DNA of 64,000 bases. It comes from Pseudoalteromonas luteoviolacea S2607. Lineage in GTDB: Bacteria > Pseudomonadota > Gammaproteobacteria > Enterobacterales > Alteromonadaceae. A program made the translations under genes and the position numbers. The DNA is taken from positions 1 through 64,000 of the forward strand of contig NZ_AUXV01000020.1 in NCBI RefSeq assembly GCF_001625575.1, in the 5' to 3' direction. Position 1 is the stretch's first letter. Every line of letters begins with the position of its first letter. Of the stretch, positions 56,168 to 64,000 are shown one piece after another. Below the pieces are notes generated by a model that was not told where the DNA came from, searched no databases, and saw only the letters and a list, made by a program, of their open reading frames with translations.

Positions 56168-57490
56168 TTAAGGCACCTGAGGTTGTTCAAAGCGGCTAAA
56201 TAGCTCGGCGACATCAACATGCGCTTCAAGTCTTGCCGCTATTAAATACAATCCTGCAAGTTTGCGATGAATGAACAGCGCATCAATCGGGGGAGTATGC
56301 CACTCACCTTCTCTTGTGCTCAAAGACATGCCCTTATCTCTGATCCGCATAGCGATGTCACTTGTGGCAAAATCATACGGCTGCTTGGCTCTCAGGGGCT
56401 CCGTTGCCATAAGAAATATATCGAGTACTAACTCTTGATATACTGCATCTATCTCTTCATCAAAGTAACCAATTTGCTGCACAGCTTTAACCATTAGTGC
56501 ACGGTCGTTGTCTAAACCCGCCTTTAACAGCAGCCAATATCCTGAAGCTAATGATTTTTCAATACTGCGAGACGCGCCGAAATCTAACAACACCAATTTA
56601 TTCTGCTGATCGTCATACAGGTAGTTAGCCAAATTAGGGTCACTTTGAATCGTTTGCAACTCAAACATTTCGATGAAGAATAGTAAAATTAAGTCACTTG
56701 CAATACCGCACCTTAATTCAACACTGCTGTTGGCAAAATCCTCGAGAGGTTGACCATCAACAAACTCCATAGCAAGAATATTATCTGTCGAATACTCCGG
56801 AATAAACTGGGGCACTTTGAACTGAGGGTGTGTCCTTAGCCCATCAGCAAACTCTATCAGCCTTTGCCCTTCAATTTGGTAGTTTGTCTCGACCAACAAC
56901 TGCTTTTTAGCTTCAATCATCAGAGGCTCGAGTGCGACCTGTTTAGGCATGAGTCCCGATAACTTGATCAGCATAGCAACATTGTCCACGTCGCTATCGA
57001 TGCTATTGGCAACACCAGGATATTGAACTTTAAGTGCCAACTTTTGACCAGATTCAGTTGTGGCTTTATGCACTTGCCCAATTGACGCACGCGCAAAGCT
57101 GCGTAACTCAATATGACTGAATTTATCCAACCAGTTGTGTCCCCAATTACTTTCTAGCAACTCTATCAATTGTCTATGAGGCATTGGTTGAGCATCTGCG
57201 CGAAGCTTTTCCAATAAGCTAGAGAGTTCTTTAGGCAGCAGGTCGCCTGCATCCATTGAGAGCAATTGACCAAGTTTCATCGCAGCCCCCCTCAAGTGGG
57301 CTAACTTATCAGCCACTGCATGAATATTCTTTGGTTGCAGAAGTAACCCTTTACGCGTAACGGGCTGGCCTGATAAAACTTGCTTAGCACCACTAAACAT
57401 AATATTGGACGCAACTTTACCGGCTAATCCGCCTAAATGCGCTAGTCTAGATACTCGTGACGAGGGCACTTTTTTACTTTTTTCTGCCAT
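56168..57490 (-). CDS. ABC1/UbiB-family atypical kinase-like protein
   Basis: 440 residues; GAGGAATG precedes the ATG. RGAAMKLGQLLSMDAGDLLP carries the KxGQ signature, ALKVQYPGVANSIDSDVDN the nucleotide-binding lysine, and SDPNLANYLYDDQQNKLVLLDFGASRSI the DxxxxN and DFG motifs. UbiB-like proteins support ubiquinone synthesis or lipid handling; this gene is not in a ubi operon. The stop lies within a small GTGCC-TTAA-GGCAC hairpin that may act as terminator. Confidence 0.9.
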   Translation of the reverse strand: MAEKSKKVPSSRVSRLAHLGGLAGKVASNIMFSGAKQVLSGQPVTRKGLLLQPKNIHAVADKLAHLRGAAMKLGQLLSMDAGDLLPKELSSLLEKLRADAQPMPHRQLIELLESNWGHNWLDKFSHIELRSFARASIGQVHKATTESGQKLALKVQYPGVANSIDSDVDNVAMLIKLSGLMPKQVALEPLMIEAKKQLLVETNYQIEGQRLIEFADGLRTHPQFKVPQFIPEYSTDNILAMEFVDGQPLEDFANSSVELRCGIASDLILLFFIEMFELQTIQSDPNLANYLYDDQQNKLVLLDFGASRSIEKSLASGYWLLLKAGLDNDRALMVKAVQQIGYFDEEIDAVYQELVLDIFLMATEPLRAKQPYDFATSDIAMRIRDKGMSLSTREGEWHTPPIDALFIHRKLAGLYLIAARLEAHVDVAELFSRFEQPQVP

Positions 57491-57727
57491 ACATTCCTCA
57501 AAGCATACTGATAAAGATAAGAATAGAATTGGTTAAAGGTACTCATTTTTTGTCGCTATGGATCATTCAAAAGTAACTGTGATACACCTCAATACAAAAA
57601 CCTAAACAGTATACCAAACTCTCTGTTCGCGTCTGCTTCTATGGGCACAAATAAGCAGACGACTTTTCTTAACGATTCAGTACGCTATACTCATACTATT
57701 TGAAACACCTATACATCAAAGCCAAGA

Positions 57728-58447
57728 ATGAAGTACCTGTTTGCCGTCTTGTTGTTCCTATTATCGAGACCTCTGTTCGCTGAGACTTACCACTTTGTTT
57801 CAATTAACTATCTTATTGAGCAGGAAATAGGCCGTATTGTACTGCCAGAAATATACAAGCGCTTGGACATTGATATCACCATTACTCCGTTACCGGGCAA
57901 AAGAGCACAGTTTGAAGCCAAAACAGGGCTTAAACATGGTGAGATTATGAGAATTTTTAGCTATGGCGCCGAGACGCCCAGCACTGTACGCGTGCCCACA
58001 CCTTACTACTATTTAGAAACAATGGCGTTTATTCGCAAAGACAGCAAAATAAAAATTGAGTCTGTAGAAGATCTGAAGAAATACCACATCGTTAAAGTGC
58101 GCGGGGTGAAGCACACAAATAACATCACCAAAGGCATGAAGTTTGTCGAGGACATGGACACAACGAAGCAAATCCTAAGACTTGTTTCTGCCGGCTTGGC
58201 GGACGTAGCACTCACCAATCGAGTTGATGGCTTAGTACACTTAGATGAGCTCGGTATAACTAACGTAGTACCCATCCCGAAAAACTTGGCTGTGCTTGAG
58301 TTATTTCATTACATTCACCACTCACAAAAGCACTTAGTACCAATTGTGAATCAAAAGATTATTGAAATGCAACATTCGGGAGAGCTTGCCAAGTTGATTT
58401 CTCAGGCTGAACAGCAAGTTATCAAAAACACCCAGTACTTTCCTTAA
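57728..58447 (+). CDS. Periplasmic solute-binding protein-like (SBP_bac_3 type)
   Basis: 239 residues with a signal peptide (MKYLFAVLLFLLSRPLFA). The arrangement YLIEQEIGRIVLPEIYKRLDI, MAFIRKDSKIKIESVEDLKKYHIVKVRG and LRLVSAGLADVALTNRVDGLVHLDELG fits extracellular solute-binding protein family 3. No permease or ATPase is nearby, so it may be an orphan or a sensor-like protein. Confidence 0.8.
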   Translation: MKYLFAVLLFLLSRPLFAETYHFVSINYLIEQEIGRIVLPEIYKRLDIDITITPLPGKRAQFEAKTGLKHGEIMRIFSYGAETPSTVRVPTPYYYLETMAFIRKDSKIKIESVEDLKKYHIVKVRGVKHTNNITKGMKFVEDMDTTKQILRLVSAGLADVALTNRVDGLVHLDELGITNVVPIPKNLAVLELFHYIHHSQKHLVPIVNQKIIEMQHSGELAKLISQAEQQVIKNTQYFP

Positions 58448-58583
58448 TCAGCTTCTTCAAGCAGTCTACCCCACGCTGTAGAACATTCTCTTAGTTAGAA
58501 TGAAATCATCGTTTTTTGTCAATTTTATCCAGTACCAAATAATTTTAAAGTAGCCTTAATCGAACATATTACTAGAGGTAACT

Positions 58584-59420
58584 ATGAAAATTTTGAACGT
58601 TACTAAAGCACAACTGACGCAAGATGGTGCAGGCGTAAACATAAAACGAATTGCTGGCTTTGATGGTAAAAGTATTGACCCATTTTTGATGATTGACGAG
58701 CTAAAGTCAGATAATCCTGAGGACTTCATAGCTGGTTTTCCAGCACACCCACACCGCGGTATCGAAACCTTCACTTATATCATAAAGGGCGGTTTCGAAC
58801 ATCAGGACCAGATGGGTAATAAAAAAGCGATTAGGGCTGGGCAAGTGCAATGGATGAGCACTGGCCGTGGTGTCATTCATTCTGAAATGCCACTTGCGGA
58901 TGCTAAAAAAGGCATGCATGGGTTTCAGATTTGGCTCAATATGCCCGCGAAAGATAAAATGAATGCGCCTAAGTATCAAGATTCAAGCGAGCGAGTGCTT
59001 CCAAGTATCACCAATCGTTCAGGTGCAAAAATAACAGCGCTTGCAGGTCAATGGCAATTAGAGGATCAGCAGGTGTCGTCAGGGCTCAATGATCTCGCAG
59101 GTGATGGTGCAATATGTGATATAACGATGCCAGCTTCAAGCTCACTACAACTCGATTTATCTCATTTTGGTAAAGTGATGGCGTATATTCACACTGGTGC
59201 GCTCAAAGATAAGAATTTCACAGCGGGTTACATGGTAACAATTGACCCTCAGCACCCAATTGAGTTGCATGGAGGCGACGTCGAATCTGGTTTGCTTATA
59301 CTCGCAGGTCAACCTATTAAAGAAAAAATAGCCCATATGGGGCCATTTGTAATGAATACTCAGGACGAGTTGGCCCAAGCTGTGCGAGATTACCATGCGG
59401 GTAAATTTGGTCACATATAG
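58584..59420 (+). CDS. Pirin-family protein
   Basis: 278 residues; GAGG five bases before the ATG. PAHPHRGIETFTYIIKGGFEHQD and GQVQWMSTGRGVIHSE carry the metal-binding His, His and His/Glu of pirins (cupin fold). RxxSEMPL and FQIWLNMPAKDKMNAP are also typical. Function in bacteria ranges from quercetinase to regulatory; not settled here. A strong terminator follows. Confidence 0.93.
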   Translation: MKILNVTKAQLTQDGAGVNIKRIAGFDGKSIDPFLMIDELKSDNPEDFIAGFPAHPHRGIETFTYIIKGGFEHQDQMGNKKAIRAGQVQWMSTGRGVIHSEMPLADAKKGMHGFQIWLNMPAKDKMNAPKYQDSSERVLPSITNRSGAKITALAGQWQLEDQQVSSGLNDLAGDGAICDITMPASSSLQLDLSHFGKVMAYIHTGALKDKNFTAGYMVTIDPQHPIELHGGDVESGLLILAGQPIKEKIAHMGPFVMNTQDELAQAVRDYHAGKFGHI

Positions 59421-59435
59421 AGCCATTTACTTTTG

Positions 59436-59470
59436 TTAGACTGTAAAGGCCATTTACAGTCTAAATTTTT
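59436..59470 (+). terminator. Rho-independent terminator after the pirin gene
   Basis: Perfect 12-bp stem TTAGACTGTAAA / TTTACAGTCTAA with a GGCCA loop, followed by ATTTTT. Confidence 0.92.
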
Positions 59471-59540
59471 ATACTTATCATTAATTTACTCGACTGAAAG
59501 CAAGCTATATACTGCGCACAAATAATAAAAAGGACCTTTA

Positions 59541-60305
59541 ATGAAAACAATCCTAGTCGCTTTATGTGTCAGTGTGACAGCATCAGCTTATGCTTCAACG
59601 ACACAAATTGAGTCACTTTACGACCAGCATCGAAACAGGTCTGTACCCGTTCAATTGGTGCAACCTCAAGATCCAACTCGCTGTACCGCACAGCAACCTT
59701 GCCCAGTGGCATTTGTCAGTGCTGGTTACGGCGTATCACATCAAGAATACCATTTCCTTAGTAAACAACTATCAGCCAACGGGTATCTATCTGTTGCTAT
59801 CAGACATGAGTTAAAATCAGATCCCCCCTTATCGGTATCTGGAGATCTATACCAGACCCGCCTAGAGAACTGGCAAAGAGGTGCGACTACACTTAAGTTT
59901 ATTCGCTCACGACTTATGAAAACGATGACACATTTTGATTTTGACCAAATTCTACTCGTTGGTCATTCAAATGGCGGAGATCTGTCGGCGCTTCTCATCA
60001 ATCAAGGCCCTGATTTTATCAGTGGCCTTGTCACACTAGATCACAGAAGAGTGCCTCTCCCGCGTGATAAGCAAGTATCTGTTTTATCAATACGTGCCAG
60101 TGATTTTCCGGCAGATAAAGGAGTTCTGCACACAGACCAAGAGCAAACACGCTATGGCAGCTGCATTATCGAAATACCGAATGCCAAACACAACGACATG
60201 ACGGACAGTGGCCCCAAATGGCTTAAAGAAAAAATAGCAAAACTGTTCAGAGGACACTTACAAAAAAATAGCTGTCAACAGCTCAAGGCTACTCTCAATA
60301 TATAA
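59541..60305 (+). CDS. Exported alpha/beta hydrolase
   Basis: 254 residues; AAGGA before the ATG. Signal peptide (ILVALCVSVTASAYA). VAFVSAGYGVSHQEYHFLSKQL, LVGHSNGGDLSALL (nucleophile serine) and NAKHNDMTDSGP (catalytic histidine) mark an alpha/beta hydrolase. Substrate unknown. Confidence 0.8.
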   Translation: MKTILVALCVSVTASAYASTTQIESLYDQHRNRSVPVQLVQPQDPTRCTAQQPCPVAFVSAGYGVSHQEYHFLSKQLSANGYLSVAIRHELKSDPPLSVSGDLYQTRLENWQRGATTLKFIRSRLMKTMTHFDFDQILLVGHSNGGDLSALLINQGPDFISGLVTLDHRRVPLPRDKQVSVLSIRASDFPADKGVLHTDQEQTRYGSCIIEIPNAKHNDMTDSGPKWLKEKIAKLFRGHLQKNSCQQLKATLNI

Positions 60306-60465
60306 CGAGCGCAATTTCAAAACACACCGCATCGGGATTTGATATCCAGCACTTAGGTCAATGATAAAGCGAGTGAGCGCATAATTAAGGTACTCACTAA
60401 TTTTTCATTCGTTTCGTATTGAACAATGTTTGAGTGCAATTGAAAAAGTCTCCGCTAGATACCAA

Positions 60466-60939
60466 TTACAGTAATAACTCGCCCTGTATCGGGTTATAGC
60501 GGGTTGCCGCATCAATTAGGCTTTTCGCAGTTAACGCCTCAACCCCATACACTTCAACTTGAGTGTCAAACTTCTCTTTGACTGTGCTGGCCAGAATATC
60601 AAAATCCCCATCGCCAGAGACCAAAATTATGATGTCGGACTCTTTAGCGCACTCTAAAACATCAATTGTAATGCCTACATCCCAGTCGCCTTTCGCGGTT
60701 CCATCTGAACGCTGAATAAACGGCTTAAGCTTAACGTCAAACCCTATGGCCCTGAGAATATTTTGAAACTGGCGCTGCTTTTCATCGCCTCTGTTTATGG
60801 CATAGGCATAGGCGTTTACCACTGTTCGGTTTTTCGTCGCTAATACCCAAAATTGATTGTAATCGAAGTTTCTTTTAAAGGCGCTTCGAGTTGTGTAGTA
60901 GACGTTTTGTACATCTACAAAAATACTGACTTTTTCCAT
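60466..60939 (-). CDS. NYN-domain protein (LabA/DUF88, PIN-like nuclease fold)
   Basis: 157 residues. KVSIFVDVQNVYYT, GDWDVGITIDVLECA and IILVSGDGDFDIL provide the acidic residues of the NYN/PIN-like catalytic site. Members of this family are putative RNases; its role here is unknown. Confidence 0.88.
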   Translation of the reverse strand: MEKVSIFVDVQNVYYTTRSAFKRNFDYNQFWVLATKNRTVVNAYAYAINRGDEKQRQFQNILRAIGFDVKLKPFIQRSDGTAKGDWDVGITIDVLECAKESDIIILVSGDGDFDILASTVKEKFDTQVEVYGVEALTAKSLIDAATRYNPIQGELLL

Positions 60940-60998
60940 ATGACCTCTCTGATCACACTATGTAATCTTTAACATCCCAAAGCTAATTGTTATCTTGT

Positions 60999-61886
60999 TT
61001 AGCCAAGACCCTGTTTTTGGCATGTAATACGTAATTTATCAATAAAAACTCTGACCTTTGCAGGCATGAATGCTCGACTGGGGTACAGTACATGTAACGG
61101 GAATGCTTTCAAAGGTTGGTCTTTAAATAACTGCACAGCTTCGCCTTGATCAAGCGCTTCTTTGAATGCCCACACAGGACCCAAATGTATACCTTGACCT
61201 TGTAATACCAAATCCTTTAAAGCACTGACACTATTCACAATAAAGCGCCCTTGGACCTTAATTGACTTAGCGCCTATATCTATTGGCTTCTGTGTCTGAG
61301 CGCTCGAATAGAAAACAAAATCATGTTCGCTCAAGGCTTCTACGTTCTTAGGTACACCTTTTCGCATTAAGTACGTATTTGACGCCACTAATACTCTTTG
61401 TACTTCTCCCAGCTTTTGACAGATTAAACTTGAGCTAGTTAACTCCCCCACCCTGACAGCAACATCTATGCCCTGCCCTATCAAATCTTCATAGTGACTG
61501 GACAAAATTAAGTCTACGCTCAATGCTGGATAAAGTTTGCTCATTTGAGCGAGTACAGGTAACACAAACTGTATCGCAAAATCATGAGGGGCAGCCACTC
61601 GCAACATGCCACAGGGCATATCATTATTCTGCAAAATATGCGACTCCAGTGCCTGCATTTCATCCAATAGCTTTCTTAAGCCTTGGTAATACTGTTCACC
61701 CGCCTCAGTAGGTGAGGAACGTTTGGTAGAGCGAGCCAGTAGTTTTACGCTTAATCTTTGTTCCAATGCTGCTATTTTCCTACTCACCAACGAAGGATCA
61801 AGAGCCAACTGCTCAGCTGCGGCTTTAAAACTGCCCGCTTCTACAACGCGTAAAAATAGCTGCTCATTACTGAATTCGGTAGCCAT
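60999..61886 (-). CDS. LysR-family transcriptional regulator
   Basis: 295 residues. N-terminal HTH (QLFLRVVEAGSFKAAAEQLALDPSLVSRKIAALEQRLSVKLLARSTK) and a C-terminal substrate-binding domain from about residue 90. It is divergent from the SDR gene at 61999 with 112 bases between, the usual arrangement for a LysR protein controlling its neighbour. Confidence 0.93.
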   Translation of the reverse strand: MATEFSNEQLFLRVVEAGSFKAAAEQLALDPSLVSRKIAALEQRLSVKLLARSTKRSSPTEAGEQYYQGLRKLLDEMQALESHILQNNDMPCGMLRVAAPHDFAIQFVLPVLAQMSKLYPALSVDLILSSHYEDLIGQGIDVAVRVGELTSSSLICQKLGEVQRVLVASNTYLMRKGVPKNVEALSEHDFVFYSSAQTQKPIDIGAKSIKVQGRFIVNSVSALKDLVLQGQGIHLGPVWAFKEALDQGEAVQLFKDQPLKAFPLHVLYPSRAFMPAKVRVFIDKLRITCQKQGLG

Positions 61887-61998
61887 AGCGTCTTATTGCA
61901 CTTTTTGCATTTAATAAATTTAAAATTACTCCATACCCAAAGATATTGCAATAAGTCTATAGTTAAAGGCGTTCAAAGATTATGCAAAGGAGAAATTT

Positions 61999-62754
61999 AT
62001 GAAAATGCCTTTATCGGGTAAAGTTGCTTTGGTAACAGGTGCAGCGCGTAACATGGGCCAAGCATTCGCATGTAACCTTGCTGAGCAGGGGTGCGATATC
62101 ATTGTTCATTACCACAGTGAAGCCTCTTTAACTGATGCTGAAAAAACAGCACACATGGTGAAAGATTTAGGTAGAAAGGCGTTGGTCGTACAAGGAGATA
62201 TTAGTAGTGCATCCGCTGCTGAAAACCTCTTTATACAGGGCATAGAAGCTTTTGGAAAAGTGGACATAGTCGTTAACAATGCTGGGGCGGTGCTAAAGAA
62301 AGCGTTTGTTGATTATACAGAGCAGGAGTTTGATGCCTTATTTAACATAAACTGCAAAGGTGCATTTTTTATCATGCAAAATGCAGCAAAAAGACTAGAG
62401 GACAATGGCAGGGTAATTAATATTGGTACTTCTTTGCTTGGTGCATTTACAGGCAACTATGCTTTGTATGCGGGCTCAAAAGCTCCACTGGAGCAATTTA
62501 CTCGAGCACTAGCCAAAGAGGTTGGTGCAAGAGGGATCACGGTCAATACAATATGTCCAGGTCCTATTGATACCGCATTTTTCCATGCGCAAGAAGATCC
62601 GCAGTCAGTACAGTATTTAAGTGCGGCCAGTGTCTCAAATAGGCTTGGTAAAGTAGAAGACATCGTGCCAATGGTAAGTTTTCTGGCATCTGAACAAGCG
62701 CAATGGACAACTGGACAAACGCTATTTGTCAATGGCGGTTTCGTAACAAGATAA
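61999..62754 (+). CDS. Short-chain dehydrogenase/reductase
   Basis: 251 residues; GGAG seven bases before the ATG. TGAARNMGQ (cofactor loop), VNNAGAVLKK, INIGTSLLG (catalytic Ser region), YAGSKAPLEQFTRALAKE (catalytic Tyr and Lys) and NTICPGPIDT are classical SDR motifs. Probable substrate of regulation by the divergent LysR gene; substrate unknown. Confidence 0.93.
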   Translation: MKMPLSGKVALVTGAARNMGQAFACNLAEQGCDIIVHYHSEASLTDAEKTAHMVKDLGRKALVVQGDISSASAAENLFIQGIEAFGKVDIVVNNAGAVLKKAFVDYTEQEFDALFNINCKGAFFIMQNAAKRLEDNGRVINIGTSLLGAFTGNYALYAGSKAPLEQFTRALAKEVGARGITVNTICPGPIDTAFFHAQEDPQSVQYLSAASVSNRLGKVEDIVPMVSFLASEQAQWTTGQTLFVNGGFVTR

Positions 62755-62768
62755 AAACTCAAATCAAT

Positions 62769-62799
62769 GCGTACAGGCTAGGCAGTCTAGCCTGTACGC
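62769..62799. terminator. Bidirectional terminator between convergent genes
   Basis: Perfect 13-bp stem GCGTACAGGCTAG / CTAGCCTGTACGC with a 5-base loop (GCAGT), between the ends of the SDR gene and the acetyltransferase gene. The T-runs are modest. Confidence 0.8.
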
Positions 62800-62809
62800 A
62801 AACCTAAAC

Positions 62810-63262
62810 TTACAAAATAAGGTAGAGCTTTAACCTGTCTCTATGCAGTATGCCTTGTTCATATAATGGCATACTGTAATACCTCGCAAAATAATCTACC
62901 TCAACACGCTCGACTCGAAATCCCAATCGCTGATAATAAGTTAACTGATAACCAAAAGTACCCGTGCCAAGCTCTACTCTTTGAAATTTCAAATCTCTCA
63001 ACTGAGCTAACACAAAAGACAATAATTGCGTACCAATGCCTCGCCTTTGCATAGACGGACAAACAGAGATATTACAAATTTCACAACTCGAGCTGGAAAG
63101 GGGCTTTACAATACAAGCCGCAGCAATCTTATTATTTTTCTTTGCCACAAATTGTAATGAATCATCAATATATGACGCAATTTGCACTTCGCACGGGTCT
63201 GCTTCAAGTAGCAGATCAAGTGGTATTTTTTCTTGAGTTCGTTCACAAATGATATCTTGCAT
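62810..63262 (-). CDS. GNAT acetyltransferase
   Basis: 150 residues from the ATG at 63262, preceded by GGAGG; a longer reading to 63304 is not supported. ICNISVCPSMQRRGIGTQLLSFVL is the acetyl-CoA binding loop; YYQRLGFRVERVE completes the fold. Substrate unknown. Confidence 0.88.
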   Translation of the reverse strand: MQDIICERTQEKIPLDLLLEADPCEVQIASYIDDSLQFVAKKNNKIAAACIVKPLSSSSCEICNISVCPSMQRRGIGTQLLSFVLAQLRDLKFQRVELGTGTFGYQLTYYQRLGFRVERVEVDYFARYYSMPLYEQGILHRDRLKLYLIL

Positions 63263-63446
63263 GATCCCTCCATTTAGATTTTGTAAGTAACGCTTGCTCA
63301 ACAAAAGGCTGTGGTCAACATGATAAAATTTCTATAATAAGCCCGCGTAAAATTTTATTTGCATACAAAAAGGTTATTTGTCATTTTTAAGCCTTAACGT
63401 ATAAATGTATTCTTTTTTTAGCTCTATCATCAAGGAAAGGTTGAGT

Positions 63447-63878
63447 ATGAAAATAACGCTAAAGGCCGCCAAAGAAGAAGACAAGCCCTACTTGTTGACT
63501 CTGCGTAAACAAACAATGACAGAACACCTCGAACGCCAAGGCATATTCTTGAGCCATGAAGCGCACCTAAATCGTTTGGAAGACCATTATAAGTGTTCAC
63601 ACTTGATATTTATCGACGACGTCAAAGTCGGCACATTAAAATACCTCTCGACGCAAGAATCACTCGAGATTATGCAATTGCAAGTTGCGCCTCAATATCA
63701 AAACAAAGGGCTGGGACGGGCCGTTGTCCAATATATTGTCGCTGAACATGCAAATCTACCAACTTACTTAACAGTATTGAAAGAAAACCCCGCACTTTAC
63801 CTTTATCAAAAATTAGGCTTTGTCATTACTTCTGAAGACGAGTACGAGTATCACATGCTATTGCCAGCTGAGTCTTGA
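63447..63878 (+). CDS. GNAT acetyltransferase
   Basis: 143 residues from the ATG at 63447, with AAGG upstream. LQVAPQYQNKGLGRAVVQYIV is the acetyl-CoA motif and LYQKLGFVI the C-terminal family signature. Divergent from the preceding GNAT gene. The remaining 122 bases to the window end hold a short inverted repeat (63895-63911) and no gene. Confidence 0.88.
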   Translation: MKITLKAAKEEDKPYLLTLRKQTMTEHLERQGIFLSHEAHLNRLEDHYKCSHLIFIDDVKVGTLKYLSTQESLEIMQLQVAPQYQNKGLGRAVVQYIVAEHANLPTYLTVLKENPALYLYQKLGFVITSEDEYEYHMLLPAES

Positions 63879-64000
63879 TAGGGTCGATATCCTTTGTAAA
63901 GCCCCTTTACAGTTCTCAAAGGTGTATTTTGTAATGTGATTGAACTAGCTGGTTAAGCAGAACTTGCGAAGAAACCAATTCTATCTTGTGGGTGATTTTA

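Noticed and set aside
63895..63911. Terminator after the last acetyltransferase gene
   Set aside because: A 7-bp inverted repeat (TGTAAAG/CTTTACA) with no T-run; too weak to call.
1..64000. CRISPR arrays, tRNA or rRNA genes, complete insertion sequences
   Set aside because: None seen: no regularly spaced direct repeats, no cloverleaf-like segments recognised, no transposase gene with inverted repeats.

Overview
The window reads as chromosome of a marine gammaproteobacterium, most likely Alteromonadales and Pseudoalteromonas-like. The basis is moderate GC, short TA-rich spacers, an ABC permease/M1-peptidase fusion, several single-gene stress and acetyltransferase loci, and a large siderophore locus. 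There is no rRNA, tRNA or ribosomal protein gene to fix the taxonomy, so this is an inference.

Layout. (1) 1-2848, minus strand: the start of a separate NRPS gene (TubC-type docking domain plus an ordinary condensation domain, cut by the window edge) and a type II thioesterase, separated by 1.3 kb of AT-rich DNA with no convincing gene. (2) 3334-41939: a salicylate-capped siderophore locus. On the minus strand are a YbtPQ-like pair of ABC half transporters and a periplasmic amidohydrolase lipoprotein. Divergent from them is a biosynthetic operon: a fused salicyl-AMP ligase/salicylate synthase, a 3252-residue NRPS (aryl carrier plus three Cy-A-PCP modules), a 1509-residue NRPS (docking-Cy-A-PCP-reductase) and a type II thioesterase. 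Next come a FecBCDE-type importer, an ABC-2 system whose permease is fused to an M1-peptidase-like domain, a TonB-dependent receptor, two saccharopine-dehydrogenase-like enzymes and an AraC/PchR-type regulator. (3) 42436-46991: small hypothetical, membrane, HTH and TPR genes. (4) 47047-64000: ordinary single genes (GrpB, PNPOx-like, cupin, GNAT, lipin-like phosphatase, VanX-like dipeptidase, ABC exporter, UbiB-like kinase, pirin, NYN, LysR/SDR and others).

How the locus should work. Chorismate is converted to salicylate and salicyl-AMP by one polypeptide, then loaded on the aryl carrier. Four Cy modules in a row are predicted to add four residues. Three of the A domains have the same cysteine-type pocket and the fourth a variant pocket. 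The chain is released by a C-terminal NAD(P)H reductase domain, so an aldehyde or alcohol terminus is expected. No methyltransferase, epimerase, PKS module or PchG/YbtU-type reductase is present, so the product should differ from pyochelin, yersiniabactin and piscibactin. Regulation appears layered: a near-consensus Fur box precedes the AraC-type regulator gene. A shared motif of about 32 bp, not otherwise explained, lies upstream of the receptor gene, upstream of the FecBCDE-like operon and in the divergent biosynthesis/import promoter region. This locus, a predicted salicyl-oligothiazoline siderophore system with reductive release, is the main candidate for an undescribed system here.
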